A stretch of 64,000 nucleotides of DNA from Owenia fusiformis (taxonomy: Eukaryota > Annelida > Polychaeta > Sabellida > Oweniidae). The position numbers and the translations under genes are program-made. Below the pieces are notes generated by a model. It did not search any database. It had not been told where the DNA came from and saw only the letters and a list, made by a program, of their open reading frames with translations. Below, piece after piece: positions 35,901 to 48,165 of the stretch. The stretch covers positions 29,395,936 through 29,459,935 of the forward strand of contig CAIIXF020000006.1 of NCBI GenBank assembly GCA_903813345.2. Direction: 5' to 3'. The number at the start of each line of letters is the position of its first letter. Within the stretch, counting starts at the first letter, position 1.

Positions 35901-37419
35901 AATCTCTGTTGATCCTCTCCCACCCCTCTATCGACCTGTAGCATCATTTTTGATCTTGGAATCACAAATAAATCATAAAGGATAATTAATCATCCTAAAT
36001 GTGTTTCATTGTCTAATAAGGCATTTTTTAGCTGAAAATTAGACAAAATCTAGGTCTAGTTTTCAAAATATTGCTCAAAATATGCTTTAGCGATTATTTG
36101 AAAATTCAGCCTTGATTTCTTATCTTGATCAGAAATGTAAAAAACTTGACACAACTGAAGGCAACCCCTGAGCATATGAAGATGAGTAACATGATATTTT
36201 ATCAAGTTTTACATCTAGACTTTCAATTAAAAACAAATATAGCAAATAAAATCTAGCTTAAGGCATTAACTTTCACTATATAAACATAGACGTTGCCTTT
36301 TTCAATTGATTTACCAATAGGTTTAATTAAGGAATTTATTATGCAAGATTTGATACTTATAATGCAGTTTAATTTTGTAATATGAAAGCATAGTTCTTGT
36401 ACCTTATAGATTGGCTATACTACTTGAAGATTTTGATATGTTTGTTACTTATGTTGACATAAGATATAAGGTCACATATTTGCACCTTTATGTGACTTGA
36501 ACCTGACTTTGCATTTAAGTAAGTGTCACATTTTAAACAGAGACTCTCAGTAAAGAGACCTCCATTAAAGCCTGTTTTTATATTAAAGGCTCATTTTCAA
36601 CTCCTCCCATTTTAGCATGTCATCGTTCAGAAGATGCTCCAACAATGAAACAATATCTATATATTTCACAGTCAGATGTAAAAGAATAATGGGGTAGACG
36701 GAGCTACACCTTGCAATAGTTTGGTTTTGCTTGCCAAAAGAGAGCTTCATCCACATCTCATGTACTAAACACTGGCATTCAGTGGATATGCAAGACTTAT
36801 GTTAGATTACAAACTGAATATACATCTCCGCATATGTGTGATGAGATTAATATAATAGGATGATACATATTGTATTACATGTTAAAACACTAGCAATGGA
36901 GCAGCAAATGTTGTTACTCTATATTATAACACATAGCAAAACCTCTGTTTATGAATATTCAAGGCTGAAATCAGACAGAAAAATATAAATTCTTTCAAAA
37001 TCATGCAATTTTTAACCATTCTGAGCACTTTTCAAGTGGTTTTGGCCATATTTGGGTAAAGTTATCTAGAATATTTTAGAAAGTGACCCCCCTTGGGAAA
37101 TACTGGCTCTGGGCCTGCATGCAGTTTGATTTTGCCTCTTTTAAAGAGTTCTTTATTTTGTTTAGGATCATGGAACCACTCTTGCTCATTTTGATTCACA
37201 AGGTTTCACTTGCTCCAACCACCTTGGAAGTCGAAGCTGCTCTTGTTATTGTTTGACATTTGTGTGTATACATACTGTTGTGTTGAGGATAACTTCTGTC
37301 AGTTGATATCTCAGTCTCTTCCCTACAGTTTGTAGTTTCTGGCCCTGCAATGCACTAGAGTGAGTGAAAGGGAAGATGGGAGAGGCCAAAACAAGGGATA
37401 TGCTATATTTTCAACTTCA

Positions 37420-37550
37420 TCATTTGTGGATGATGTTTGGCAGTTGGTATTTGACATTGGTGTTTGGTGGTTGGTGTTCAGCATTCGGCAGCCAGCCATA
37501 TTTGTAACAAATGATAGGTGAGGACATTTTGTATGTTAATGCCTTATTGT
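37420..37550 (+). repeat. dispersed repeat R3, diverged copy
   Basis: TGTTTGGCAGTTGGTATTTG, then GTAACAAATGATAGGTGAGG and TGTATGTTAATGCCTTATT; same order as the copy at 47499. Confidence 0.7.
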
Positions 37551-38644
37551 ACTTTGTATTTCCTCTACCCTGTCAAATAGTTTAATTTTTGCCTCTTCAA
37601 AAGAGAGCTTTGTCTAGACCTAATATACTCAGCACTGACACTCTAATGTTGCTGTTTGTATTTTCAAATTTTCATCAAGAGATGTTCTACTGACTTGCTT
37701 GTTATGTAACCTGACTACAGTTGCTACACCTTAGAGACAAGAAACAGTATGTAGCATTATCAACATTACCAACATAGTGCAGGTGTTTACAATAACTAAG
37801 GTGAGAAGAAGCTTATACAATACGTTACTACCTGGTAGTAATTCAGAAGACCAAGAACTTCATCTATCAGGAGACAATATAGTGTCATAACAGTTCTGAG
37901 GACTCTAGTCATTGGATTACCCAGGAGCTTTCTTTAAGAGGCAGAATCAAAGTATTAGACAGGATACTGGTGGATGTTTCTCGTTTTGGATACCTTTATA
38001 TGAAATCGTCTACCTATTATACAATTTACAGCGAATGCAAGCTTGTACTGCAGTATAATACTTCAAAAACAAGGTAGGTTTCTCCTTCAGGATGATTGAC
38101 TGGGTTTATTAATAGGATACTCCCCTGGGAGACATTTGGATGAAATCCTCATATGAGGATATGTGCTTTAACAATTGTTTTATTCTATAGAAGAAAATAC
38201 TGTGTTAATATCATGATTGCTCTCTGATGACACAAATATTTAATCTTAAGGAGACTCTTCACACTTGTAGCATTCTCCTTAAGGAGACAATGGATGGTGT
38301 CTGTACCGTGGAGGAGATATTATAAGATCTGGTTTATCTCCTTATATTCTTCCAAAATGCTAGAAATATGAAAGGAAAGGAACTACAGATATGGGTCAGA
38401 TTTGAGGGGGGTGCCAGACAGAGGGGATTGTGGTCACAGCCACATCATACCCCCCATCTGCCAGGCCTGAGTCCTAAACATAGTCATATAAACTATTCAG
38501 CTGATTAGAGATGAAAGGATGAGCATAATTGTTACATGTTTGGTATGCTTTGAAATAGACCAGAATCAGACATGGTTTATCACCAATCTGCCATAGATGG
38601 GCTATATAAACTGGACCAACCAAGATTAAGAATCCGTCTGCTCA

Positions 38645-38800
38645 TGCTTATTTCACATCATTTCTCTCTTAAATTTGAAAGAAGTGAATGGTTTTCTTAC
38701 ATTTTAATATAGTTTAGACTGTTGACTATATGTGCCCTTGATTTGTCTTGACACAATCCGTTTCTTTTGGAATTATTTGTATTTTGGAAATGACCCCTGT
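38645..38800 (+). repeat. dispersed repeat R1, copy 8
   Basis: Plus-orientation copy with TTTCTCTCTTAAATTTGAAA near 38659 and AGTTTAGACTGTTGACTATA near 38711. Confidence 0.55.
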
Positions 38801-39530
38801 ATAATTTATTATTGGGCAGCAGACCAGATTGGTGAAGGGATTGTATATAGTGTTGTAATTGATCCCATGGTATACATAGATACAGACAGACTCAGGTAAT
38901 CAACTGGCCATAATTTAGACATCATATCAGTCAAAAATTGAACAGAAATATCCTTTTCATTTGGGGATCCAGTTTGTCTTCACTCTACAAATTCAAAATA
39001 ATGTTCTGTTCTAACCTTGTTCAATGAGAATCTATCTGTGTATGCAGATAGAATGTAACTACATATATACTTAGATTATATAGTTGATAGAAAGATGGTG
39101 GTTCAGGCCCGAACCCAGGATTTGCCATCACTTTTTGAAAAATTCCAGAGGGGTTCACTTTCGACAATATTGGTCCAAAATGGCATGGATTTGAAAGAAT
39201 TCTTAGCCAGGGGGGTTTGCTCGAACCAATCAAACCCCCTTGGCTATGCACTTGTGGTTGATTCAGATGGTTGAAAGAAATTCTGACATAGATTTTGTTA
39301 GTCATTTGGAGCTCTCCCAAGGTTGGCTGAATAAGAGGTCTTGAATTATATGAGAGACATTCATTTAACATGTTGTTGTGTGGGAGTTCTCTTTGACATT
39401 GGGTTGCTTATTAAATGTATTCGTAATTCAAGTCTCTCATACTGAGCTCTTACTTATTTCTTTGAATAGTTTTTAACATTTATTAAATATGAAAAAATAC
39501 AAAACATATGTCATGCAATGAAGTGTGGTA

Positions 39531-39892
39531 CAGTGAAACATGTAAAGTTGAATACCTCTATAAGTGGAACACCTCCCAAGTGGAACACTTTTCAGTGTCC
39601 TGAGACCAACTGACTCAATGTTAAAATGAACCTCTATAAGTGGAACACCTCTGTAAGTGGAACACTTTTCAGTGTCCCGAGACCAACTGACTCAATGTTA
39701 AAATGAACCTCTATAAGTGGAACACCTCCGTAAGTGGAACACCTTTCAGTGTCCTGAGACCAACTGACTCAATGTTAAATTAACATCTATAGTAGCAGAA
39801 AGAATACCTATAAGTAGAACACCTCCCAAGTAAAACACTTTTTAGAGGTACCAAAGCTGTTTTACTTAGCTTAGCTTAGAAATGTTTTACTG
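39531..39892. mobile_element. pogo/Tigger-like MITE with internal triplication
   Basis: CAGTGAAACATGT at the left and ATGTTTTACTG at the right, with TA on both sides (39529-39530, 39893-39894). Inside, a 77-bp block (CTCTATAAGTGGAACACCTC to ACTGACTCAATGTTAAAAT) is repeated about three times. Confidence 0.75.
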
Positions 39893-40389
39893 TATTTGTA
39901 GATGGTAGAAATAATTATTTTAAGCATAAACATTGATATGAATATGGTAATATAAATATTATTTTCTTCAATGGTATTGCTTCATATCTTTGGCCAAGAG
40001 ACTATGTATCAGAATCTCAAGGTAGTTTGTAGCTCACATGGTACTAAGCCATTGTAATCACCCACTTGTTGTTCTTTGGTATGGGGCCATGTTATGTCAC
40101 ACTTTTGCGTCATCTTCCCAAGGGAAAACATCATCACAATGCTTCTATCCTCATTTCACCTTCAGTTCATATATTTATATCATGTGTACTGAAAGGCCTG
40201 AAGCGTAAGCTGATCTTGACCTTCACACAATGATTGAATACCTTTACAGTGAATTTTTGATTTCTTCAGGTGAACCATTCAAGGTTAATAAAGATTGAAA
40301 ATGTTTTACTTTACAGGTATTGATATAGTCTCTGGCATAAAAATGAGTAGTGAAAATAACTCATTGAAATGTATGTGGTTCTACTATTA

Positions 40390-40490
40390 AGATATTTGAT
40401 GATTTTCAAAACCATATGATGATATTTCAAACCATATGATGATATTTCAAACCATATGATGATTTTCCAAACAATATGATGATTTAATAA
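40390..40490 (+). repeat. 20-bp tandem repeat, about 5 units
   Basis: Units of ACCATATGATGATATTTCAA. Confidence 0.85.
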
Positions 40491-40775
40491 AAGTAGGAAC
40501 GTGCTAATCTATACTGAGTGATGTTTATATCAACACCCAGTTGCCTAATAGACAGTACTCTAATGCACAGCCACAATAAATGGCATAACTTTGACTTATT
40601 TGTATAGGACAATGTCCTGTTTCATGTAGCTGTATGGTAGACTGTACAGATGTTCTATGACTTCACTAAGTTGTGGCTCAGATGTCTTGAGGAAAGATAA
40701 AAAGAGCAAAAATAGATATCAGCTTACTGTACTGAGTCTTGACACTGAGTTGAAGCATGCTTGGCTGATACATTG

Positions 40776-41045
40776 TCCAACAGGTATATTGCTAAGTGGT
40801 ATATCCAATATTGCCATCAGGTATATTGCTTAGGGGTACATATATTGCCAACAAGTATATTGGTTAGGGGTATATTGCCATTAGGTATGTTGCTTACAGG
40901 TATATTGCTTAGAGGTATATTCCCTGCTTAGGGGTATATATATTGCTAACAAGTATATTGCTTAGGGGTATATTGCCATTAGGTATAATGCTTAGGGGTA
41001 TATTTCCTACATTCACATTGCCAATAGGTATATTGCTTATAAATT
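40776..41045 (+). repeat. diverged tandem repeat on GGTATATTGCTTAGGG
   Basis: About 12 irregular units alternating GGTATATTGCTTAGGGGTAT with TATATTGCCATTAGGTAT variants. Confidence 0.75.
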
Positions 41046-42884
41046 TAAGCTAAAACGACTTAGGTATAATAATCTATCTAAATTTTCTGTTTTGATGTGT
41101 TGCCTGAGTCTCAGAGCTTAGTACAGCAGCTCTCTTTTTAAGAAGCAACTTTATTTTGAAATCGCTTGAGTATAGTTGAAGGGAGATTGAAGTTGTTTAG
41201 ATTCCACTTTGTTTGGAAGCTGGCTATCTAGATAACTGATTCAGAGTGATTGACCTTCAAACACTCATTTACTGCTCATCTCGTGTTCTCTTTGAGTAAC
41301 AAGGCGATCAGAATCTTTTGGAAAGAGCTCAATTTTCTCTATACTCTTCTCCTTTTGTCCATCTGTAGAATATGTTTGGGAGTATGAGGAAAAACAACTT
41401 AATGGATGCTTGATTATAACTCTGGTTGAAATTACATCATATAAATTAATATAAAGATATGAAAGGTAAGTGACATGATAAGATTTCACATACTGTGCCT
41501 TTAATTCATTGTCATTTTTGGTAGATAAGATGAGGAATTGAAAAGCTGAGTTTTCTGTATAATTCTTGAAGTTATTAACAAACAGAAAGTTAGGAATTCT
41601 GAAATCTATTGTTCTCTTCCCATGACATCATTGTAGCCATGGTTACAACAATTCATTTAGGAATTCTTTATTTTTATGGTGGTTTCTTGGTTAAATAAAG
41701 CTACATGTAACTAAGGTGAAGGAGCTAGAAATACATGATGTTGTATTCTAATCTATAGAATTTTAGATTCTATCACCCTAGTTACCACACATTGATGCTA
41801 TGTTCTGATGATGTTCCTGTTAGTTTATCCAACTAGAAAAACAGCTTTTGTTATTTTTGTAACACAGGGAAATGTTTAACTAATTCAAGCAGACAATATC
41901 ATCCACAAAAAGTCTGCTTGTAAAACCATAGAATGCTTCCTGGTGTTTTCTGCTTTGTTGATATTTCTAACAACTGATCTGAGCAGGTTATTTTTGTAAT
42001 TTTGCTATTTCTTTTTTCTTCACTCATGTATTTTGATACCGCATATGGCTTATGTACCTGTTGAACCTTTTTGTTTTAAATAAGATCTGTTTATCTAAAC
42101 TTGTTATTAATAATCAATCAAATAATTGAAATTATAACGCACCTTATCTTTGAAGAAGTAAAGAAATCATAATGTAATTGTAAGGGACTCGTTCAGAGCC
42201 TCATTATAGCAAATGGGACATACTGTACTCATCATGCTTTGAACATTATCTAGCAAAATATTTGCCAGGGAAATATTAATAAAAAAGATATCAAAGGATT
42301 GGCAGGGTTTTATTGAAAGCTTCTTCTGTCATCGCATTATGTATCACAAAAGTTTATAAAAAGTTATGATGGTCTTTCTTACATTTGTGTTTACATGCAA
42401 GTTAGGTACAAGTACTATCTGCCAGTTAAATATATTGAACTAGTAGACATAGCCTCAAACGTATCCATTATGTTTGTTGTATAGTGCCCTGAGCAGCAAA
42501 TTAAGATAATTGTACCATATAATTTAGATCATTTTCCAAATTTTGGTATATTGCACTGTGAATTAATAAGTCGCTTGCAGTTTCGATCTAACATAGCACT
42601 ATTTGTAATTTATACAAAGTAAAGTATTGAATATGTTAAATAAATGTTATTGTTATAATTTTTTAAATGAAGTTCAGTTTTCCTGGAGTATGTTGGACTG
42701 TCTATATAATAGTTCTCTAGGCACTCGTTATCTTGGTTTGTGCAAATGATCTGGGAGAGCAATTAGTTTTAATAGTAGTTCATTTTCATGATTGTGCTGG
42801 TCATTTGTATGCCATAGGGCCTGTTAATTTTATGTTCACATTGCAATGTCTAAGTCCTGTATCACAACCATTGTTCAATTTGGG

Positions 42885-43260
42885 GTCTCAGACAATATGG
42901 GTTTTCTAAAATATGGGTCTTTTACAATATGGATTTTCTATGATATGGGTCTCTTACAATATGGATTTTCTACAATATGGGTCTTTTACAATATGGGTTT
43001 TTTACAATATGCATGTTTAACAATATGGGTCTCATGCAATTGAAGGTCTGAGGTCTTTAAATATGGCTCTTGTATAATATGGGCATCCACCCTCCTACAA
43101 TATGGGTTTTGTATAATATGAGTTATATGATATAGGTCTCCTTGGTCTTTGGGCCTCCTACAATATGGGTCTTGAAAAATATTAGTCTCCTACAATGTAG
43201 GCATCTTATAACATGGGTCTTATAATGAATCTCCTATAATACATGTCTTTTGCAATATGA
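42885..43260 (+). repeat. about 20-bp tandem repeat on ACAATATGGGT
   Basis: Fifteen or more diverged units of TTTTCTACAATATGGGTCT type. The plus ORF across the first half is a by-product. Confidence 0.8.
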
Positions 43261-43325
43261 GTCTGCTAAAGATTACATACCACATTATATTAAAAACGTC
43301 TGCCAGGATTTGCTCTAATTAAGAA

Positions 43326-43680
43326 ATATAGACCGAAGAGCAGGGCTACTAGTTTCGAATACACCCCGCAGGGTCTAGGCACAAACGTTTTCTGTACCCC
43401 GAATGACCGAAAGGAGTTAGGGGTTTGAAAGCTTTTGTGCCTAGCCCTAAGGGGTGTATTCGACGACATTACCCCTGCTCTGAGGTCTATATTATGATTC
43501 GAACATGAAAACTCACCAAAATGTTTCAAATATTCATTATGGTCTGCCATTACTACGTCCGTCGTTATGACGTCACACATTACTTGTATCACCAGGGGTA
43601 TTGTTCGCGAATATACCCCGAGTGAAATGTTGACTTTGTTGACAGTTAATAGAAGGCGTGAATACAGTCATGTTCGAATC
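43326..43680. mobile_element. foldback element with two nested inverted repeats
   Basis: 43326-43492 folds on itself: ATATAGACCGAAGAGCAGGG pairs with the complement ending at 43492, and inner arms TTCGAATACACCCC and TAGGCACAAA pair with GGGGTGTATTCG and TTTGTGCCTA. A second pair, GATTCGAACATG (43496-43507) and CATGTTCGAATC (43669-43680), encloses TATGACGTCACACATT. It is CG-richer than its surroundings, with no ORF. Confidence 0.65.
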
Positions 43681-44248
43681 AAATTTAATACGCTGGGTTT
43701 GTCATTAAAAACGTAACATGCTCCATCAGGTGTCAACTTGCTATCAGTCATTGTTTTATTGATGTAAATGTCAAAATAAAATATATAACTTCAGGTTATT
43801 TTATGTTTGGAATGATAAATGTTGATTCCTAGTTGTATATCATTTTTTCAATTGTAATTGAAACAAATGTTATATATGGGCTGTCAAAGATTTGTTATGT
43901 GCAAAGGAAAGGGAAATAGAGAAATCAGCAAGAAAAATAAAATTTATCTCGACCATGAAATATTTAGCAGTGACTGTATATTGGATTTTGAGGGAAAAAA
44001 TGATAAACCAGGAATAGATTGAAGAGACATTTTAGACACTGATATATTGTAGAAACACAATGGAACTTTCTAGAATCGGGCCTTATAGCTCTTATATTTT
44101 GATGGTACTGTATATTCTATATAGTTTTATTGTTAAATAATTTTATGGTTGTTAGGTCCTGATATTTTTTTGCATTTTTCATATGTTGCTCTTTGTGGCC
44201 TCCTTTAGAATTATATTCCCTTTAAGTTTTTGTTATGTTGTTTCTAGT

Positions 44249-44383
44249 ACAATAAGACCACACAGGAGGTGTTCTACTTACAAAGGTTCATTTTATATTA
44301 ACTGAATGGGTAAAGAGACTCACTTAAGTGTTCCACTTCTGGAGGTGTTCTACTTACATGTTTATTCCATTTTACAGGGTTAA
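44249..44383. mobile_element. pogo-like MITE fragment
   Basis: GGAGGTGTTCTACTTACA occurs twice, with TTAACTGAATGGG between and TTTTACAGGG near the right end; similar to the interior of the 39531 copy. Confidence 0.4.
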
Positions 44384-44468
44384 TAAACTGCACTATGTTG
44401 TATAAAAACTCTAAATGTTTCTAGGCTAAGAAAAGTTTGTGAAAGGATTTTATGTTTTGTTCTTTCAG

Positions 44469-44600
44469 GAGGTCCTGGCCAAGACCAGTCTTGAGACACA
44501 CAAACTTGACCTAATGGCTGAGAATTCTAACCTGAAGATCAAACTTGCGGCGAGTGAGAGAGACAAATCTGATTTCCAAAAGGACTTTGATGTCGCTCAG
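44469..44600 (+). CDS. liprin-beta: liprin-beta exon: coiled coil
   Basis: 132 nt (44 codons), phase 0 at both ends. Acceptor TCTTTCAG, donor CAG|GTAAGT. It encodes EVLAKTSLETHKLDLMAENS, then NLKIKLAASERDKSDFQKDF and DVAQ. SLET-KLDLMAE-SNLK is conserved with vertebrate liprin-beta. The 5' flank is a T-rich tract. Confidence 0.93.
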
Positions 44601-46558
44601 GTAAGTTTGTTACCCTAGACTAGTGGTTTTCTGTACTCTTTGAATAAGAGATAACTCTTTGATCTTGTCTATGACCAATCATATCCAAGGAAAGTGAGTT
44701 AACCCTTTATAATAGATTGACTCATTTGCTCTCTTTAATAAGAGATTATTCTTTGATCTTGTCTATATTCAGTTAAATATATTTTCCAGTAATCATCATT
44801 TTGATACTCATCACATCTTTCTGTTTTATAAGCATTCTCATAATTGATAAAAAATGAGACAATGATTTTTCATCCAGTGTTATCATCTAATGTTGAAATG
44901 AAAATATAAGATTGGCTCAATGGGTATAATGTACTGTAGGAGTACACAGTAAGCATGTATCTGTGAGATCATTTGCCAATACATTCAATGAACTGAAAAA
45001 TGTAATCTGTGGCTGCATTTGAGCTACAGGTTTTCCTTAATTGAGTGATACTGCAGCAGTGATCTTCTCCCCAGCATTAAAGCGTGTGGGCGCAGCACCT
45101 ACCTCTGAAAATGAGAAAATCATGAAAAATTGGCATATCATGATCAATTTTAGCCTGAATTGAGAAAATGAAAATTTTGCACCCACTTGACAAAAAACCA
45201 AGGAGAATGCTGTACGATATCCTCAATGAAGTAGCACATGTTACTACATTGTAGTTTGTTACATTGGGCTGGGGGATAAACTGGCATTGTAGGAAAACAG
45301 CATCTGATGAGATCTGAAAATAACTCAAATCTCTTTAATCAGAATACAAGGTAATCGTCTTCAGGGGTATGCTGACACAAATTACATTAAATTACATAGA
45401 ATTAAAGAGTATAACTTGTAATAAATGAGAATGACTGTAACTCTATCTAGGGATAATAACAATCATGGTCTAAGGTAACTACACAAGAAGAATCTGTTTA
45501 GCATAAACAATTTTGAAATTCATGCACATAATAATGATCGGGGTCCATCATTTATCTGTGCGTTTCATTGATTATAATTACCTTTATCATGAGAATATAA
45601 AAAACAGTCCCCATCCTTCATTTACACTTTCTAATAGTTCATTTCATAAGAGCTCCATTTAAATTAATTATTAGACTTTAATACTCAGTGTCTCCTTGGA
45701 AAATAATGCTTAACATGGAAATTAATTACTTGGCCTTAGTTTAGACACCTCGAGCATCCATATATGTGTGAATAAATCCCATCACAGATCAAGCATTATT
45801 GTTGCTTAAATATGTCACGATAATTTGACATTCTTTATGTTCGCAGCAACATATCTTAACTAAGTTGCAGTTTCAATTTCCTGCTTCATGCTAAAATGCA
45901 ATTTTGTTCAATTTTCCTTAGTTATTAAAATAAATGAAGCCATTAAATAAGTATTTAGCCTATAGGCTTCCTCTGATTGTTAGTGCTAATAAATGAACAA
46001 CAATTATGATGTGTCAGGATAGATAGGTTTTGGAATTAAAATTGAGTAAAAATGGAATTGGTTGAAAATCACTCCTATAGGTTAAGTGTGGGGTCCTTAA
46101 TCTCTGTTATATCATGTTGACTTTTTATCGTTATTTGAAAAGGTACTATTTTGCCATCATCTTGTGCTGATAGGTGTGTAGGTAGGCGCTACATGAATGA
46201 AATCTTGTTTCTTCCTATATGTGGTAGGGAGGGAGAGGGTAGGCCTTCTTTCCTGGGGAAATGAGATAACAGGAACAAAACTGATGTCATTTGTCATTTG
46301 GCAGTCTTCAATGTACATATAGAATTAAAGAAATATATAACATATTTGACCATCTGTCAATCTATTTTTCCATCTAACCTGCTCAGGTTCTTATCATTAC
46401 AAAACAAAAAATCAGAAATTGAAAAATTGACAAAGCTGACGTCATGCTTGTTATAAATTACTTGTTTCTCAATCAATCATATTTTAGAGTCAGTTTCTCA
46501 TTCAGCTGTGAAACAAAATGATGAATTTTCAATTCCCTAATGTGGATTTCAATTTCAG
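44601..46558 (+). other. intron
   Basis: A diverged direct duplication of about 100 bp sits at 44630-44770 (shared GAATAAGAGATAACTCTTTG and TTTGATCTTGTCTAT blocks). Otherwise AT-rich with no element or coding signal I can support. Confidence 0.55.
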
Positions 46559-46667
46559 AGGCAGATTAATGAACTTCAAGGACGTATAAATGAAAGAGAG
46601 GCTGAGCTAATGGACCTGAGGTTGCGTGTCGGCCGCAATGGCACAATCGCCAACAAACCAGCAGAAG
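46559..46667 (+). CDS. liprin-beta: liprin-beta exon: coiled coil, end
   Basis: 109 nt, enters in phase 0, leaves with one base. Acceptor AATTTCAG, donor GAAG|GTACGA. It encodes RQINELQGRINEREAELMDL, then RLRVGRNGTIANKPAE. The heptads stop near RLRV and the rest is linker. The final G joins AT of either the next exon (47164) or exon 52035, giving Asp in both cases. Confidence 0.9.
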
Positions 46668-47163
46668 GTACGATTCATATTTTTTATTTTCTAGTCTTGG
46701 AACTGTTTGCAGAGATTTTAGTTTACTACTTTAGAGTTCTCAGTTTCTCCTGACTACATGTAGTGTAATCTCTAATGAATTAATTTTCTGCTATTAAATT
46801 ATGATTTATTAATTTGATTTAATATCTTACTTATAAACCTAATATTTTTACTACAGTACTATCTTCTGCTATTTTGTTGTTTCATGGAGATACAAACAAT
46901 TTAAAAAATGTTTTATGTTGTTTTATCTCCATGAGAATTGGCTTTGATATTGTAACATTGTAACCATGGTAATATTGTTGTATGTAGCATTTTCAGTTAC
47001 TATAGTAACCCTTGTGGCTGTAATCCTCTTGTGTGTTACAAGGGAGGTGAAATCCCAGGTGACCCATGTTTTTATGCTTTGATTTTATTCAATATGGGTT
47101 CTGGGTGTCAACCTTCCTTGAATGCAATCTTTATTTCATGCTTATTTCCTATTGACCAATCAG
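46668..47163 (+). other. intron, 496 bp
   Basis: Short intron with GTAACCATGGTAATATTG and a related GTTACTATAGTAACC near 46960-47010. Nothing else is seen. Confidence 0.5.
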
Positions 47164-47259
47164 ATAGCAAAGAATCACCGAGCAATGGAACTCTGGGAAG
47201 GGAGAGTCAAGAGCGTACCTTGGAAAGAGATAAAACTTTAGAAAGGCTCAAGAGAAAAC
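47164..47259 (+). CDS. liprin-beta: liprin-beta symmetric cassette exon (96 nt)
   Basis: Acceptor ACCAATCAG, donor AAAC|GTAAGA. Phase 1 at both ends, so skipping keeps the frame. It encodes about 32 residues, SKESPSNGTLGRESQERTLE and RDKTLERLKRK: Ser-rich, then strongly charged. If included, the junction codon to 52035 is C+AT (His); if skipped it is G+AT (Asp). I do not recall a vertebrate counterpart, so exon status rests on splice sites, phase and composition. Confidence 0.75.
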
Positions 47260-47498
47260 GTAAGATACCAGCTTATGGTGCATGCTGGGTAACAATGCAG
47301 ATGTCCTTTGTTTGTTAGGTGCTTCCCAAAGCATGATGGGATACTAACACTTCATAGATGTACAATAATGTGGTTTATTGTAGAATTGCATGGCGTAACT
47401 GCTTGGAATATTGTGTTATATTTGTTTTATGTTAAATGTTTCAATGGTGAAGGCTATGTTGTATAAACAACGTGAGATTTTTGTCAATTGTGTTTTTA

Positions 47499-47652
47499 TG
47501 TCACCACCACAAGTGGTGACATATTGTTACAGTTTCCAATTTTTTGTGGATGGTGTTTGGCAGTTGGTAATCTGTGGTTGGTGTCAGTGTTTGGCAGTCA
47601 GCATCTGTAAAAAATGGCAGGTGGTGACATTTTGCATGTTAATGCCTTGTTA
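47499..47652 (+). repeat. dispersed repeat R3, fullest copy
   Basis: Starts ATGTCACCACCACAAGTGGT and ends AGGTGGTGACATTTTGCATG plus TTAATGCCTTGTT. The TGTCACCACC and GGTGGTGACA blocks are inverted, so it may be a MITE. The middle holds TGTTTGGCAGTTGGTAAT and GTTTGGCAGTCAGC. Other copies: 1033 (start only), 26050, 37420, 50911, 52318, and the satellite 26640-27545. Confidence 0.75.
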
Positions 47653-47874
47653 GCTGTTTTAGCTGACGTCAACAATCTATTTTTTTCCTTTTAGGGGGAG
47701 AAGGTGATATTTTGGCCCAGTTTGACTTTTCGATGTTGTAGGGTGACTTTAAAGCTTAGCGCTTTCCTTTAAATGGGTTCCAGAGTACTCATTAGTCTTT
47801 TAGACTGAGGCATGATACCTCACTCCAATTCTCATCTGCCTCACTATAACAGCCAAAAGAAAATGTTCCCTTAA

Positions 47875-48165
47875 CCTCTTGAATCCCAAGTTCTAAAATA
47901 GGTTGAAACCAGATAATTTTTCATTTTTGCCAGCTTTTGACATTTTACTACATACATATACAACAGACGATGTTCAATTTAGTAAAATTAGACGACAGTG
48001 ATCATTTTTAGACATTTTAAAACAATTTTTGTGTAAATTGGATAAAAATTGTTCAAATAAGAGCAATTTTAGTGAAAGATTTTGTGACAGATTATCTCGT
48101 CACTCTGGGTTTCAAGGTCATTTCTGGGGTGACGAGAAATCTTGTCACTCTGGGTAGTCAAGAGG
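47875..48165. mobile_element. piggyBac-like MITE with TTAA duplication
   Basis: 291 bp between TTAA (47871-47874) and TTAA (48166-48169). Termini CCTCTTGAATCCC and GGGTAGTCAAGAGG are inverted: eight perfect bases, then partial matches. The interior has two CGTCACTCTGGG/TTGTCACTCTGGG repeats near the right end. No ORF. Confidence 0.78.

Larger units (their letters stand above)
21934..44468 (+). other. 22.5-kb intron with a nested gene
   Basis: Contents left to right: pogo-like MITE with hairpin (21972-22244), hAT element (22867-23233), MITE (23965-24242), R1 (24415-24545), MITE (25072-25260), degenerate 22-25-bp repeats (26250-26600), satellite (26640-27545), Ig-MAM gene (28093-29181) with a 3' repeat array, 25-bp repeat (30940-31135), R1 (31555-31700), AGGTGTT-type repeats (32150-32490), MITE (35746-35900), R2 (36985-37125), R3 copy (37420-37550), R1 (38645-38800), R2 (39100-39250), MITE (39531-39892), tandem repeats (40390-40490, 40776-41045, 42890-43260), foldback element (43326-43680) and a MITE fragment (44249-44383). 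29740-30930, 32500-35740, 37560-38640 and 41050-42880 show nothing I can name. Confidence 0.6.

Noticed and set aside
43290-43592. 100-codon minus-strand ORF
   Set aside because: Lies wholly in a foldback element; no recognisable domain.
47031-47318. 95-codon ORF as an independent gene
   Set aside because: It is the 96-nt cassette exon read with its flanking introns.
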